A program made the translations under genes and the position numbers. From assembly GCA_017471175.1 (NCBI GenBank), contig JAFUVS010000011.1, forward strand, positions 17,081 through 81,080: a stretch of DNA of 64,000 bases. The letters run 5' to 3'. Within the stretch, counting starts at the first letter, position 1. Each line of letters starts with the position of its first letter. The notes beneath the pieces were generated by a model. It was given only the letters and a program-made list of their open reading frames with translations, had not been told where the DNA came from and made no database searches. The DNA is from Paludibacteraceae bacterium (GTDB taxonomy: Bacteria > Bacteroidota > Bacteroidia > Bacteroidales > Paludibacteraceae). Below, piece by piece: positions 35,113 to 44,252 of the stretch.

Positions 35113-35741
35113 TGCTCTTTTCTCCATCCTTCCCACTTTTTCTTGTCTTGCTCTTTGCGTTTAATGTGAATAATGGCATATCGCTCGTCTTTTGGCAAAT
35201 GCCAAAACAGCCAGTGTCCGCGTATTCGTTCGTGTATGGAGCGATGCCATCGGATTCGCGACGGGCGATTCTTGTATAGCCGTCCCTGATAATCCGGCCA
35301 CGCAACGCGCTGCGCCTCTATGTCGCCTTTGCGTTGAAGGGCTTTGATATAGGTCTTGTCGTCCAGCAGATAATTGACACGCGGAAACTTAAAGAGTTCG
35401 ATGAGCGGAAAACGATCGATAATGACGTGTATGTTTTCAGCCAACCACTGTTGCGGCAGTTCGTCCGCATCCAACTGGAAGATGTAATCGCCCTTGCAAA
35501 GACTATTAAGGTGGTTTTTGGCTTGCGCAAAGTCCATATTAAGCGGCCATTCCTCGTACTTAGCAATGGTACTGCCGTGCTTACGAACAACTTGTCGCAC
35601 CTCTGCTGTTACGTTCTTTTTATCTGCTTGAACCACTATTTCATCTCCTTTGTCAAGGAACGGGCGAAGATAACCTAACAGCAGGTCTAACTGTTCCGCC
35701 TCATTGCACACCGTGATGGCATAGCTAATCGTCTTGTTCAT
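35109..35741 (-). CDS. Glycosyltransferase family 2, short
   Basis: 210 residues from the ATG at 35741 (a GTG at 35753 is possible). ISYAITVCNEAEQLDLLLGYL is the GT2 start and FQLDADELPQQWL holds the DAD-type metal motif. The length and layout match LPS core transferases of the WaaE/KdtX kind (beta-1,4-glucosyltransferase-like). It lies between the kinase and GT4 genes with a 4 bp downstream overlap. Confidence 0.87.
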   Translation of the reverse strand: MNKTISYAITVCNEAEQLDLLLGYLRPFLDKGDEIVVQADKKNVTAEVRQVVRKHGSTIAKYEEWPLNMDFAQAKNHLNSLCKGDYIFQLDADELPQQWLAENIHVIIDRFPLIELFKFPRVNYLLDDKTYIKALQRKGDIEAQRVAWPDYQGRLYKNRPSRIRWHRSIHERIRGHWLFWHLPKDERYAIIHIKRKEQDKKKWEGWRKEQ

Positions 35742-35753
35742 AGTCTGTTGCAC

Positions 35754-36506
35754 TTAATCGTATTGGTATCGTGCCTTTTCCCCGTTTGCCCAAAAGCGGT
35801 CACGATAGTACAAGATGGTCTGTTCCGTTTCGATAGGGTCAAAACCTCTTACGCGGGCATACTCATCGGCAAATATGCGAAAGAATGACGTGCGGGCACA
35901 TATACGGCGCATACTTTTGCAGCCCGCTTGAAGGCTGACTTCTTTGCCTACGCACATTCGGTTAATATCAATTACTTCAAACTGATATTCATCTTCCTTT
36001 TCAGTTCCTACCGATGGAGACGTGCTACTTATCTTATCCCAGAGTATATTGCCGGGCGAATAGTCCAAATGCAGAATCTTGGCGTTGTGCATCCGGGCTG
36101 TAAAACGCGCAAACGGACGTATCAGTTCATCTAATTCGGGGCGGTAATCAAGTGTGAATTCGCGCATTAAATGCGGCAACCGGCTCTCTTTTGTTATGAG
36201 GTAACTCTCGCGTAGCAGGTGTGTTCCGTCTAACAAATAGGCTATGGGGGCAGGGGTGGAAATACCGTGCGACAGAAGATAAAGTCCGTTTTGATAGGCG
36301 CGAGCGGCTTTAGGAGTACGAAAGTAGGTATAAATTATTCGATTGAACAGAGATGGTATGTGAAACCGTTTTACCATCAATCCGTTAATGCGGCGTATCT
36401 GGTTGCGGGCATCGTAAACGATTTCTCCGGTGTGTTCAAACGTTTGCGGCAAATGTTCCAACCATTCACGCTGAGATTCATATTGCTCGTTAAGAACGAA
36501 TTTCAT
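35754..36506 (-). CDS. Lipopolysaccharide kinase, InaA/WaaP-like
   Basis: 250 residues with the kinase-fold motifs of small sugar kinases: catalytic loop His146, Asp148 and Asn153 in LHLDYSPGN and the metal-binding Asp180 in EVIDINRM. A P-loop-like Gly-rich lid is not obvious, as in WaaP/InaA. It probably phosphorylates heptose or Kdo in the LPS core. The context of GT9, GT2 and GT4 genes supports that. It starts 3 bp after the GT9 stop. Confidence 0.85.
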   Translation of the reverse strand: MKFVLNEQYESQREWLEHLPQTFEHTGEIVYDARNQIRRINGLMVKRFHIPSLFNRIIYTYFRTPKAARAYQNGLYLLSHGISTPAPIAYLLDGTHLLRESYLITKESRLPHLMREFTLDYRPELDELIRPFARFTARMHNAKILHLDYSPGNILWDKISSTSPSVGTEKEDEYQFEVIDINRMCVGKEVSLQAGCKSMRRICARTSFFRIFADEYARVRGFDPIETEQTILYYRDRFWANGEKARYQYD

Positions 36507-36509
36507 CCC

Positions 36510-37559
36510 CTACTGCTCATTCAATGCTGTTTTAACGCGCGCTATAATATAATCTTCGTCAATGTTCAGGCAACGGTAGTCACGGTATTGGCAGAAGCGG
36601 TTACCATAAATCGAACACGGACGACAAGCCATGTCCAGCTGGATGCAGTCGCTCTCTTTCTGTCCGTAGCCGAGGAAACCTGCCCACGGGTGAGTGGCTC
36701 CCCAGATGCTCAATACGCGCGTACCTACTAATGAGGCAAGGTGCATATTCGCCGAATCCATCGTTACCATCAGGCGCAGACCGCGCATAATGGCTATCTC
36801 TTGATCCATCGTACTTTTGCCTGCCATACATTCCACACCATCATATTTCTTTTCCCATTCGTGCAAGATCAGTTCTTCTTTTGAACCGGCACCGAATAGG
36901 AGTACTTTCTCGCCTCTTGCAGCCATCTCTTCGCCCAACGTCTTGACGACCTTTTTCATCTTGTTAATCGGGTAAATCTTCCCTCTGTGAGCGGCAAAAG
37001 GTGCGATACCGATGTTATGTCTTGCGGGAGTGTCTTCCTCTTGGACGATGTTCGTCTTCGGGACTGTTTGTCCGTTGTTTAAGGTCAATGGTCCGCTGGT
37101 ATAGAACCCCAACTCAGTGAACACGGCTCGATAGCGTTCTATCATCGGCACAAGCGGCTGCTTATGATGGTAATTATGACGTACTAACAGCCATCGTTGT
37201 ACCCGTGCTTTGAACACATGTGCACACCGTTTGCCAGCAAGGAACATACGAGTGCGAAGGTACTGCGAGCGGAGTACATCGTGCATATCTGCTACCGCGT
37301 CAAACTTATGGTAATCAATTTCTTTAAGCAGTGAGTCTAATCCCCATAAGCGGTGGTGATGACCTTTGAGGTCAGCACCGAAGAAATGCACATTGGACGG
37401 CATATCGTTGAAGAGCGGTGCGCATTGTTGTCGCGACAGCATCGTAAAATCCCAATCGGGATACGACAAAGCCACTTGGCGCATCAGCGGAGCCAACATA
37501 GCCACATCGCCTAATGCGGAAAAACGAATCACTAACAGCTGCTTACGATGAGCGTCCAT
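36510..37559 (-). CDS. Glycosyltransferase family 9 (heptosyltransferase-like)
   Basis: 349 residues. The N-terminal LLVIRFSALGDVAMLAPLMRQV and the C-terminal donor-site segments (GLRLMVTMDSANMHLASLVGTRVLSIWGATHPW) are typical of GT9/WaaC-WaaF. It should add a heptose or similar sugar to the inner core. The tail CSIYGNRFCQYRDYRCL contains Cys-rich GT9 features. It starts just after the DUF4254 gene. Confidence 0.9.
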   Translation of the reverse strand: MDAHRKQLLVIRFSALGDVAMLAPLMRQVALSYPDWDFTMLSRQQCAPLFNDMPSNVHFFGADLKGHHHRLWGLDSLLKEIDYHKFDAVADMHDVLRSQYLRTRMFLAGKRCAHVFKARVQRWLLVRHNYHHKQPLVPMIERYRAVFTELGFYTSGPLTLNNGQTVPKTNIVQEEDTPARHNIGIAPFAAHRGKIYPINKMKKVVKTLGEEMAARGEKVLLFGAGSKEELILHEWEKKYDGVECMAGKSTMDQEIAIMRGLRLMVTMDSANMHLASLVGTRVLSIWGATHPWAGFLGYGQKESDCIQLDMACRPCSIYGNRFCQYRDYRCLNIDEDYIIARVKTALNEQ

Positions 37560-37572
37560 AATGGTGCTGTTT

Positions 37573-38178
37573 TCAGGCTTTCTTGTAGAGTACGGGATTG
37601 AGGTTCGGGTCGTTGTACATCTTCATTTGCCGATACACTTTCATCACACGGCGACCGGCTGCGTAATCGTCCAACAACTCAGTGATAGAGGTGGTCATAT
37701 CGCCCAACTGCTCGCGGAGAACATTCAGTTTCTCCACGCATTTGCTGTGTTGTTCTTCGCTCACGTCCTTACGATTCACCTGCTCCTGCATGTGGTAAAT
37801 CTTGACGTGGAGGATACTCAACCGATCCACTGCCCAAGCAGGGCTTTCGGTATTGATGCGTGCGTCTGCTAACGGCTTGACACTGTGGAACTGCTCATAG
37901 AAGTAGGTATCGATGCGCTCCACAAGGTCAGTGCGGTCTTGATTGGAATGGTCGATGCGGCGTTTTAGAGCCAATGCGGCTACGGGGTCAATATTCGGGT
38001 CACGAATGATATCTTCCAAATGCCACTGAACCACGTCAATCCAGTTCTTCTTGTACAGGTCGTACTCAATACTGCCTTCTGCATAAGGATTAGGCATAGC
38101 CGCATCCACATCATCCGTCTTATGGTAATCCTCAACCGACTGACGAAAAATGGTATTACACTTCTCGGTAAATGTCAT
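37573..38178 (-). CDS. DUF4254 protein
   Basis: 201 residues, soluble and helical. FRQSVEDYHKTDDVDAAMPNPY and a long C-terminal helix (HMQEQVNRKDVSEEQHSKCVEKLNVL) match DUF4254, a Bacteroidetes family usually encoded next to GT9 or lptB. Function unknown; a role in LPS assembly is an inference from this context. It starts 26 bp after lptB. Confidence 0.87.
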   Translation of the reverse strand: MTFTEKCNTIFRQSVEDYHKTDDVDAAMPNPYAEGSIEYDLYKKNWIDVVQWHLEDIIRDPNIDPVAALALKRRIDHSNQDRTDLVERIDTYFYEQFHSVKPLADARINTESPAWAVDRLSILHVKIYHMQEQVNRKDVSEEQHSKCVEKLNVLREQLGDMTTSITELLDDYAAGRRVMKVYRQMKMYNDPNLNPVLYKKA

Positions 38179-38204
38179 ATATGTTTATGAGTTTATGGGT
38201 TTAT

Positions 38205-38957
38205 TCAACTATCCGCTTCCGCTCTGCTTTTCTTCTTCAGTTCAAAGTCTCTTCCCAAGTAGTTCTTACGAACGGTCGGATTGGCTGCCAACTCTTCAGG
38301 AGTGCCGTGGAAGAGTATTTTGCCTTCGAAAAGAAGGTAAGCTCTGTCGGTGATCATCAAAGTTTCGTCCACATTATGGTCGGTAATGAGGATGCCGATG
38401 TTCTTGTCTTTTAGTTTCCAGACGACATCTTGTATTTCCTGAACGGCAATGGGATCCACACCGGCGAACGGTTCGTCCAACATCACGAACTTCGGCTCAA
38501 TAGCAAGGCAGCGCGCTATCTCCGTGCGCCTGCGTTCGCCACCTGATAAGCGATCGCCCAAGTTCTTGCGAACGTGATTCAGGTTGAACTCGCTTATGAG
38601 TTGTTCTAATTTTTGTTGCTGATAATCTTTTGAGAATTGTGTCATTTCCAACACCGAAGCGATATTGTCCTCTACGGTCATTTTGCGGAACACACTCGCC
38701 TCTTGTGCCAAGTAGCCTATACCTAATTGCGCGCGGTGGTACATCGGATATCCCGTTATATCTTCATCGTTCAGGTATATCTTACCGGCATTGGCAGATA
38801 CCAACCCCGTGGTCATATAGAACGTTGTAGTCTTGCCCGCACCGTTCGGCCCCAACAAACCCACTATCTCACCTTGGTGCAACTCGATGGACACATCGTT
38901 CACTACCGTGCGTTTGCCGTACCGTTTCACTAAATGCTCTGTCCGTAACTTATCCAT
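38205..38957 (-). CDS. lptB: LPS export ABC transporter ATP-binding protein LptB
   Basis: 250 residues: Walker [10 protein letters not shown] (36-44), Q-loop in [10 protein letters not shown], signature LSGGE (137-141) within a RRRTEIARC context and Walker B VMLDEPF (158-164). The LptB-specific VDPIAV stretch follows. It powers extraction of LPS from the inner membrane through LptFG. The last 20 residues are basic and Lys-rich. It opens the LPS operon under a promoter at 38990-39021. Confidence 0.95.
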   Translation of the reverse strand: MDKLRTEHLVKRYGKRTVVNDVSIELHQGEIVGLLGPNGAGKTTTFYMTTGLVSANAGKIYLNDEDITGYPMYHRAQLGIGYLAQEASVFRKMTVEDNIASVLEMTQFSKDYQQQKLEQLISEFNLNHVRKNLGDRLSGGERRRTEIARCLAIEPKFVMLDEPFAGVDPIAVQEIQDVVWKLKDKNIGILITDHNVDETLMITDRAYLLFEGKILFHGTPEELAANPTVRKNYLGRDFELKKKSRAEADS

Positions 38958-38989
38958 ATCCTATCGGTATCGTTTTCGTGAAAACGCCG

Positions 38990-39021
38990 CAAAAGTACTG
39001 CAACTCTTTGAATAGTGCAAC
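38990..39021 (-). promoter_or_regulatory. lptB operon promoter
   Basis: On the minus strand, GTTG (39021-39018) and TACTTTTG (38997-38990) are 20 bp apart, 33 bp upstream of the ATG. It partly faces the plus-strand promoter at 39050. Confidence 0.55.
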
Positions 39022-39049
39022 ATACTTTCACAAATTGCCGAACTATATT

Positions 39050-39079
39050 TTTGCAATGTCGAAAAAAACTATACTTTTG
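39050..39079 (+). promoter_or_regulatory. Promoter upstream of the 39117 ORF
   Basis: TTTG at 39050-39053 and TACTTTTG at 39072-39079 with an 18 bp spacer, in a divergent region shared with lptB. Confidence 0.5.
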
Positions 39080-39116
39080 CGCCGAAAAATCAACCTTCAG
39101 AACCATTACCCCTTTC

Positions 39117-39518
39117 GTGAAACGGCTTTTTCTCATCTTCTTCATTTCTCTTCCGCTACGGCTTTGGGCTATGGCAACGGAGGAAGATTTGCCGTTATTC
39201 TTATCGGTACCCGACAGTATTCTCACAGCGGATATTCCTGCCAATGGAGGGTTTCGCTTCTATGCTTTGCGCACCGAGCGTGGTATGTACGGGCATCGGG
39301 CGGGTAAGGGACGTATGTACTACGATCTTGTTTTGCCGCCGCTTACTCCTTCCCTTCTCATTGATGTGGGGATGGCTATGGCGCAAGTAGATGGTTTGAT
39401 TGGAATGGTACCTCGGTGGTTCGCTATGTTCAGTCCTTTGGCATGCTCACGAGACGAATTGTTCGGCTTTCCAAAAAGTAAGTCCGCCATTATGTTCACT
39501 TGGCGGACTTATTTCTAA
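39117..39518 (+). CDS. Hypothetical secreted protein, possibly degenerate at its 3' end
   Basis: 133 residues from a GTG at 39117 (KRLFLIFFISLPLRLWA looks like a signal peptide); an ATG at 39171 would lose the signal. The following LFLSVPDSILTADIPANGGF is a plausible secreted domain start but I do not recognise a family. A good promoter precedes it, so a transcript is likely. The last 14 codons run through a hairpin that is the terminator of typA on the other strand, which suggests the original C-terminus has been lost or altered. Confidence 0.45.
   Translation: MKRLFLIFFISLPLRLWAMATEEDLPLFLSVPDSILTADIPANGGFRFYALRTERGMYGHRAGKGRMYYDLVLPPLTPSLLIDVGMAMAQVDGLIGMVPRWFAMFSPLACSRDELFGFPKSKSAIMFTWRTYF
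39479..39515 (-). terminator. typA terminator overlapping the 3' end of a plus-strand ORF
   Basis: A perfect 11-bp stem (39479-39489 with 39501-39511) and an 11-nt loop. On the minus strand a short T-run (from the AAAAA at 39473-39477) follows the stem. It lies about 38 bp beyond the typA stop codon. Confidence 0.6.
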
Positions 39519-39548
39519 CCTTTATTTTCTTTCGGCTGCTTGCCTACG

Positions 39549-41357
39549 TTAGCGGTTGGCGCGTTTGCGTTCCAATTCGTCTAAGATAATCTTTCGGATT
39601 CGCATTGCGTGGGGCGTAACCTCTACGTATTCATCCACTTTGATATACTCCAAAGCCTCTTCCAACGAGAACTTGACGGCGGGCGGCAATACAGCCTTAT
39701 CGTCAGCAGACTTTGAGCGCATATTGGTCAGGTTTTTGGCTTTGACCACATTGATAACGATGTCTCCTTCTTTGGCGTTTTCGCCAACCACTTGACCGGC
39801 ATACACTTCTTCGCCCGGATTGATAAAGAAACGTCCACGGTCTTGCAGTTTGTCCAACGCATACGCCGAGGCTTGTCCGCCTTCCATAGCAATCAGACTA
39901 CCATTGATACGAATCGGCATATCGCCTTTATACGGCTGATACTCAAGGAATCGGTGCGCCATAATGGCCTCACCCGCCGACACGTTCATCACGTAGGTAC
40001 GCATACCTAATATACCGCGCGAAGGGATAGTGAACTCCAACTGTACGCGGTCGTTCACCAGTTCCATCTTCGTCATCTCGCCTTTGTGAACCGTAACAAA
40101 CTCAATGATCTTGCCGCTACATTCGTCGGGCGTATTGACTGTCAGTTGCTCTACGGGTTCGCATTTTACACCATCTATCTCCTTGATTATCACTTGAGGT
40201 TGTCCTACTTGCAACTCATATCCTTCGCGACGCATTGTTTCGATAAGAACGCTCAGATGCAGGACACCGCGACCGAATACCTGCCAAGAAGAGTCGCTCT
40301 GACTCGGCTCCACACGCAGGGCGAGGTTCTTTTCCAACTCTTTCATCAGACGGTTGTGAATATGGCGCGAAGTAACATACTTTCCGTCCTTGCCAAAGAA
40401 AGGCGAATCGTTAATAGTGAAGACCATAGACATCGTCGGCTCATCAATAGCGATAGGTTTGAGCGGTTCGGGATTCTCTGCATCACATATCGTGTCGCCT
40501 ATCTCAAAGCCTTCTATACCTATCAGCGCACAAATATCGCCGCTTTTGACCACATCGGTCTTTATATGTCCCATCCCTTTGAAGGTATGTAACTCCTTAA
40601 TCTTGGTACGCACTTTTTCGCCGTCTTTTCTGTATAGCGTAACGGTCTGTCCGTCACGTAGTTCACCGCGATGAACACGTCCGATGGCAATACGTCCGAC
40701 ATAGGGATTATAGTCCAATGAGGTAATCAGCATTTGCGGTGTACCTTCAATCATCTCCGGCTCGGGGATATACTCGATGATGGCATCCATAAGGGCGGTG
40801 AGATCCGTGGTAGGCTTGCGCCAATCGGTACTCATCCAGCCGTTCTTGGCGCTACCATAAATGGTCTGAAAATCAAGTTGGTCGTCCGTTGCGTTGAGGT
40901 TAACCATCAGGTCAAAGACAGCCTCTTGTACCTCATCGGGACGGCAATTGAGTTTGTCCACCTTGTTGATAACCAATATGGGTTTGAGGTTCAGTTCCAA
41001 GGCTTTTTGCAGTACGAAACGGGTCTGCGGCATCGGTCCTTCGAAGGCATCCACCAAGAGCAGTACGCCGTCCGCCATATTGAGTACGCGCTCCACTTCG
41101 CCGCCGAAGTCCGCGTGCCCGGGAGTGTCTATGATGTTAATCTTATAGTCCTTGTATTCGATGCTGACGTTTTTAGCCAAAATCGTGATACCTCGTTCTC
41201 GCTCCAAGTCGTTGTTATCCAATATCAACTCTTTGTCTTCAACGCCCTCTTGGCGCGATTTTTCGACTACTTTGGCTGTGTAGAGCATTTTGTCCACCAA
41301 GGTAGTTTTTCCGTGATCTACGTGAGCGATAATCGCTATATTTCGAATCTTTTGCAT
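39549..41357 (-). CDS. typA: Translational GTPase TypA/BipA
   Basis: 602 residues, full length. G1 AHVDHGKTT at about 11-19, G3 DTPGHADF, G4 NKVD and the C-terminal BipA-specific domain are present ([21 protein letters not shown] lies in it). It binds ribosomes and helps 50S assembly, especially in stress or cold. A promoter at 41405-41436 and terminator at 39479-39515 make it monocistronic. Confidence 0.97.
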   Translation of the reverse strand: MQKIRNIAIIAHVDHGKTTLVDKMLYTAKVVEKSRQEGVEDKELILDNNDLERERGITILAKNVSIEYKDYKINIIDTPGHADFGGEVERVLNMADGVLLLVDAFEGPMPQTRFVLQKALELNLKPILVINKVDKLNCRPDEVQEAVFDLMVNLNATDDQLDFQTIYGSAKNGWMSTDWRKPTTDLTALMDAIIEYIPEPEMIEGTPQMLITSLDYNPYVGRIAIGRVHRGELRDGQTVTLYRKDGEKVRTKIKELHTFKGMGHIKTDVVKSGDICALIGIEGFEIGDTICDAENPEPLKPIAIDEPTMSMVFTINDSPFFGKDGKYVTSRHIHNRLMKELEKNLALRVEPSQSDSSWQVFGRGVLHLSVLIETMRREGYELQVGQPQVIIKEIDGVKCEPVEQLTVNTPDECSGKIIEFVTVHKGEMTKMELVNDRVQLEFTIPSRGILGMRTYVMNVSAGEAIMAHRFLEYQPYKGDMPIRINGSLIAMEGGQASAYALDKLQDRGRFFINPGEEVYAGQVVGENAKEGDIVINVVKAKNLTNMRSKSADDKAVLPPAVKFSLEEALEYIKVDEYVEVTPHAMRIRKIILDELERKRANR

Positions 41358-41404
41358 ATAATGATAGGTATTGAGAATTCGTTATGAATTGCAGAAAAAT
41401 CGCG

Positions 41405-41436
41405 CAAAAGTACTGCTTTTTACGTTTTATCTCAAA
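41405..41436 (-). promoter_or_regulatory. typA promoter
   Basis: On the minus strand, TTTG (41436-41433) and TACTTTTG (41412-41405) with exactly 20 bp between them, 48 bp upstream of the start codon. Confidence 0.65.
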
Positions 41437-41986
41437 ATCTTACTATATTTTTTGCATTTTCAGTGATTAGGCAGACGAAAAAAAGGTTTTAATGTTGATA
41501 ATTTTGTTGAAATCTTTTGTATTTACAAATTTGATAGTACTTCTGTCCGCTGAAAGGGCATGCGTATTGTGCGTTGCTCAAGTAATCCGTGTACACGTTA
41601 TTTCGCGGGAAACAGAGGGTATGTCAAAGTGTATTACAACCGCTCGGACAACAAGTTGGAAATCTCTTCGCAGACAGGGATGAACATTCGGCACATAGCC
41701 GAATTGCAGATTAAAGTTACTTGTACGCATAAATGGCAAATCCGAGACATTCAAATTCACCGTCAATATTGGCAATAGTACGTTCTGTTTATCTCAATTA
41801 TCTAACGGCACTTGCGCCGGAACTACAGCCGACTTCTATGGTCATCACTTGGGCTGTTTCCCTTGCTACTGCTTTAGTGATGTCTATCATTAATGCGCGT
41901 ATCATTTACGTTTCTATTAATAAATGATGTGCCGTACTAAAAAAACAGGCAAAGTGCCGAATAGGGACAAAAAAATGCCGTAACAT
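41437..41986. other. Gene-poor interval of about 550 bp with possible decayed coding sequence
   Basis: No recognisable gene lies between the typA and recQ promoters. A plus-strand frame at 41560-41778 would give 72 residues with a coding-like middle (YVKVYYNRSDNKLEISSQTG). A different frame downstream (41699-41920) gives a secreted-looking Cys/Thr-rich stretch, so a frameshifted remnant is possible. I see no promoter of the usual form in front of it and do not recognise either piece. Confidence 0.35.
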
Positions 41987-42018
41987 CTTGCAAGTATATA
42001 TAGGATATGCTATTTTTG
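41987..42018 (+). promoter_or_regulatory. Promoter of the full-length recQ gene
   Basis: CTTG at 41987-41990 and TATTTTTG at 42011-42018, a 20 bp spacer. The ATG at 42065 follows. Confidence 0.6.
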
Positions 42019-42064
42019 CCGCGCAAAAGCAGAAAATAATCATAAATAAGCCTATATATAAGGA

Positions 42065-44251
42065 ATGAAAGTAAGTCACGAAGAGTTGGTTGCTGCGTTG
42101 CAGCATCATTTTGGGTTTGAGACCTTTAAGGGTAATCAGGAGCGTATCATAATGAGCCTGATGGACGGGGAGGACACCTTCGTTCTGATGCCGACGGGCG
42201 GCGGTAAGAGTATGTGCTACCAATTACCGGCTCTGTTGATGGACGGTGTAGCCATCGTAATCAGCCCGCTGATTGCATTGATGAAAAACCAAGTGGACGC
42301 CATGCGTAACTTCTCCGAAGAAGACGGTGTCGCCCACTTTATCAATTCCAGCCTGTCGAAGCCGGAGATAACGGCAGTACGCGAAGACGTGGTCAGCGGT
42401 AAGACCAAACTGCTCTACCTCGCTCCCGAAAGCCTGAACAAGGACGAGAACATCGACTTCCTACGAGAGGTCAAAATCAGTTTCTACGCAGTCGATGAAG
42501 CGCATTGTATCAGCGAATGGGGACACGATTTTCGTCCCGAATACCGCAATATCCACAGTATGACGGAGCGCATCGGACGTGCTCCCATAATGGCTCTGAC
42601 CGCTACCGCCACCGAGAAGGTGCAGCACGACATACAGAAGAGCCTCGACATAATGGATGCGACCGTATATAAGGCGAGTTTCAACCGTCCGAATCTCTAC
42701 TATGAAGTACGCAAGAAAACGGAAAATGTGGACAAGGACGTGATTCGTTTTATCCGCCAGATGGAAGGCAAGTCGGGCATCATCTACTGCCTTGCCCGCC
42801 GCGAGGTGGAGGAGTTGGCAGCCAAACTGCAAGTGAACCATATAGCCGCCCTACCCTACCACGCGGGAATGGATGCCGCCACACGCAGTGCGAACCAAGA
42901 CGCGTTCCTGATGGAGAAAGCGCAAGTGATAGTAGCCACCATCGCGTTCGGTATGGGTATTGACAAACCCGATGTACGCTTTGTGCTGCACTACGATGTA
43001 CCCAAGTCGCTCGAAGGGTACTACCAAGAGACGGGTCGTGCCGGTCGAGACGGCGGCGAAGGCTTGTGTATCTGCTTCTACAGCCCCAAAGACATAGAAC
43101 GTATGCGCCGTTTTGCGCGCGACAAACCCGTAGCCGAGCAGGAAATCAACAACCAGTTGCTATTCGACTCGCAAGGCTACGCCGAATCGCCATTCTGCCG
43201 CCGCAAACTGCTGCTTAACTACTTCGGCGAGGATTACCCGAACGATAACTGCGGCAACTGCGACAACTGCAAGAAGACCTACCGGCAAGTAGATGAAAGC
43301 GAACTATTAGGCATCACTATTGAGACCATCTTGCAGCTCAATGAAAAGTTCCGCGCCGAGCATATCGTTGACCTGCTCCACGGCAATCGCACAGCAGCCA
43401 TCGTATCGTACCACCATGACCAATTGGAGAACTTCGGCATCGCTTCGGACGAAACAGAACAGACGTTGTTCACCATCATCCGTCAGGCAATGATAGCCGG
43501 ATACATCCGCAAGGACATCGAGTCCTACGGAGACCTGCGGATAACCGCAGAAGGCAGGAAATACGTCAAACACCCCACTCCGTTTGAGATTCCCGTTGAG
43601 ATAAAGAAAGACGAGGATGAGGACGAGCCGATCGAACAGATGGAAGGCTCGGCAGCAGCGGACGATGTGCTGTTCTCTATCCTCAAAGACCTGCGTAAGA
43701 AACTGAGCAAGAAGATGAACGTACCTCCGTTCGTCATCTTCCAAGACCCCAGTTTGGAGGCCATGGCGACCACGTACCCCATCACGTTGGAAGAGCTTCA
43801 GAACATACCGGGCGTGGGTGCCGGCAAAGCCAAACGGTACGGCGAAGAGTTCGTCAAACTCATCAAGGACTATGTGGAAGAGAACGAGATTATCCGTCCC
43901 GAAGACATGCGCGTCCGCACCGTGGCTCACGACTCGGCACGCAAGATCAGCATCATCCAAGCCATCGACCGCCGCGTGGCACTTGACGACCTCGCCGAGA
44001 GCAAAGGCATGTCCATCGAAGAGCTGTTGGACGAGGTGGAAGCCATCGTCTATAGCGGTACAAAACTCAACATCAACTACTTCATAGACGATGTAGTGGA
44101 TCCGGACGAGAAAGCCGACATAGTGGACTACTTCAAGCATGCGGACAGCGACAATCTGCGCGTTGCGATGGAGAACCTCGGCTATGACGATTACGACGAA
44201 CTGCACGTTCGACTGGTTCGTATTCAGTTCCACAGCGATTTAGGCAACTAA
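42065..44251 (+). CDS. recQ: ATP-dependent DNA helicase RecQ, full length
   Basis: 728 residues. Motif I TGGGKS (44-49) and DEAH (144-147) with CISEWG head the helicase core. A zinc cluster CRRKLLLNYFG then CGNCDNC is followed by a winged helix (about 410-520) and an HRDC domain (about 535-610, with the IPGVGAGKAKRYGEEF hairpin). About 110 further residues form a C-terminal extension of helix-turn-helix type. It unwinds recombination intermediates 3'-5'. It is separated by 1 bp from rimO. It is the second RecQ in this window and the more complete. Confidence 0.96.
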   Translation: MKVSHEELVAALQHHFGFETFKGNQERIIMSLMDGEDTFVLMPTGGGKSMCYQLPALLMDGVAIVISPLIALMKNQVDAMRNFSEEDGVAHFINSSLSKPEITAVREDVVSGKTKLLYLAPESLNKDENIDFLREVKISFYAVDEAHCISEWGHDFRPEYRNIHSMTERIGRAPIMALTATATEKVQHDIQKSLDIMDATVYKASFNRPNLYYEVRKKTENVDKDVIRFIRQMEGKSGIIYCLARREVEELAAKLQVNHIAALPYHAGMDAATRSANQDAFLMEKAQVIVATIAFGMGIDKPDVRFVLHYDVPKSLEGYYQETGRAGRDGGEGLCICFYSPKDIERMRRFARDKPVAEQEINNQLLFDSQGYAESPFCRRKLLLNYFGEDYPNDNCGNCDNCKKTYRQVDESELLGITIETILQLNEKFRAEHIVDLLHGNRTAAIVSYHHDQLENFGIASDETEQTLFTIIRQAMIAGYIRKDIESYGDLRITAEGRKYVKHPTPFEIPVEIKKDEDEDEPIEQMEGSAAADDVLFSILKDLRKKLSKKMNVPPFVIFQDPSLEAMATTYPITLEELQNIPGVGAGKAKRYGEEFVKLIKDYVEENEIIRPEDMRVRTVAHDSARKISIIQAIDRRVALDDLAESKGMSIEELLDEVEAIVYSGTKLNINYFIDDVVDPDEKADIVDYFKHADSDNLRVAMENLGYDDYDELHVRLVRIQFHSDLGN

Positions 44252-44252
44252 G

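Noticed and set aside
41733-41927. 64-codon plus-strand ORF with a hydrophobic end
   Set aside because: No promoter and no recognisable family; treated only as part of a gene-poor interval.
43307-44233. 308-codon minus-strand ORF opposite RecQ
   Set aside because: Shadow of the HRDC region of the full-length helicase.
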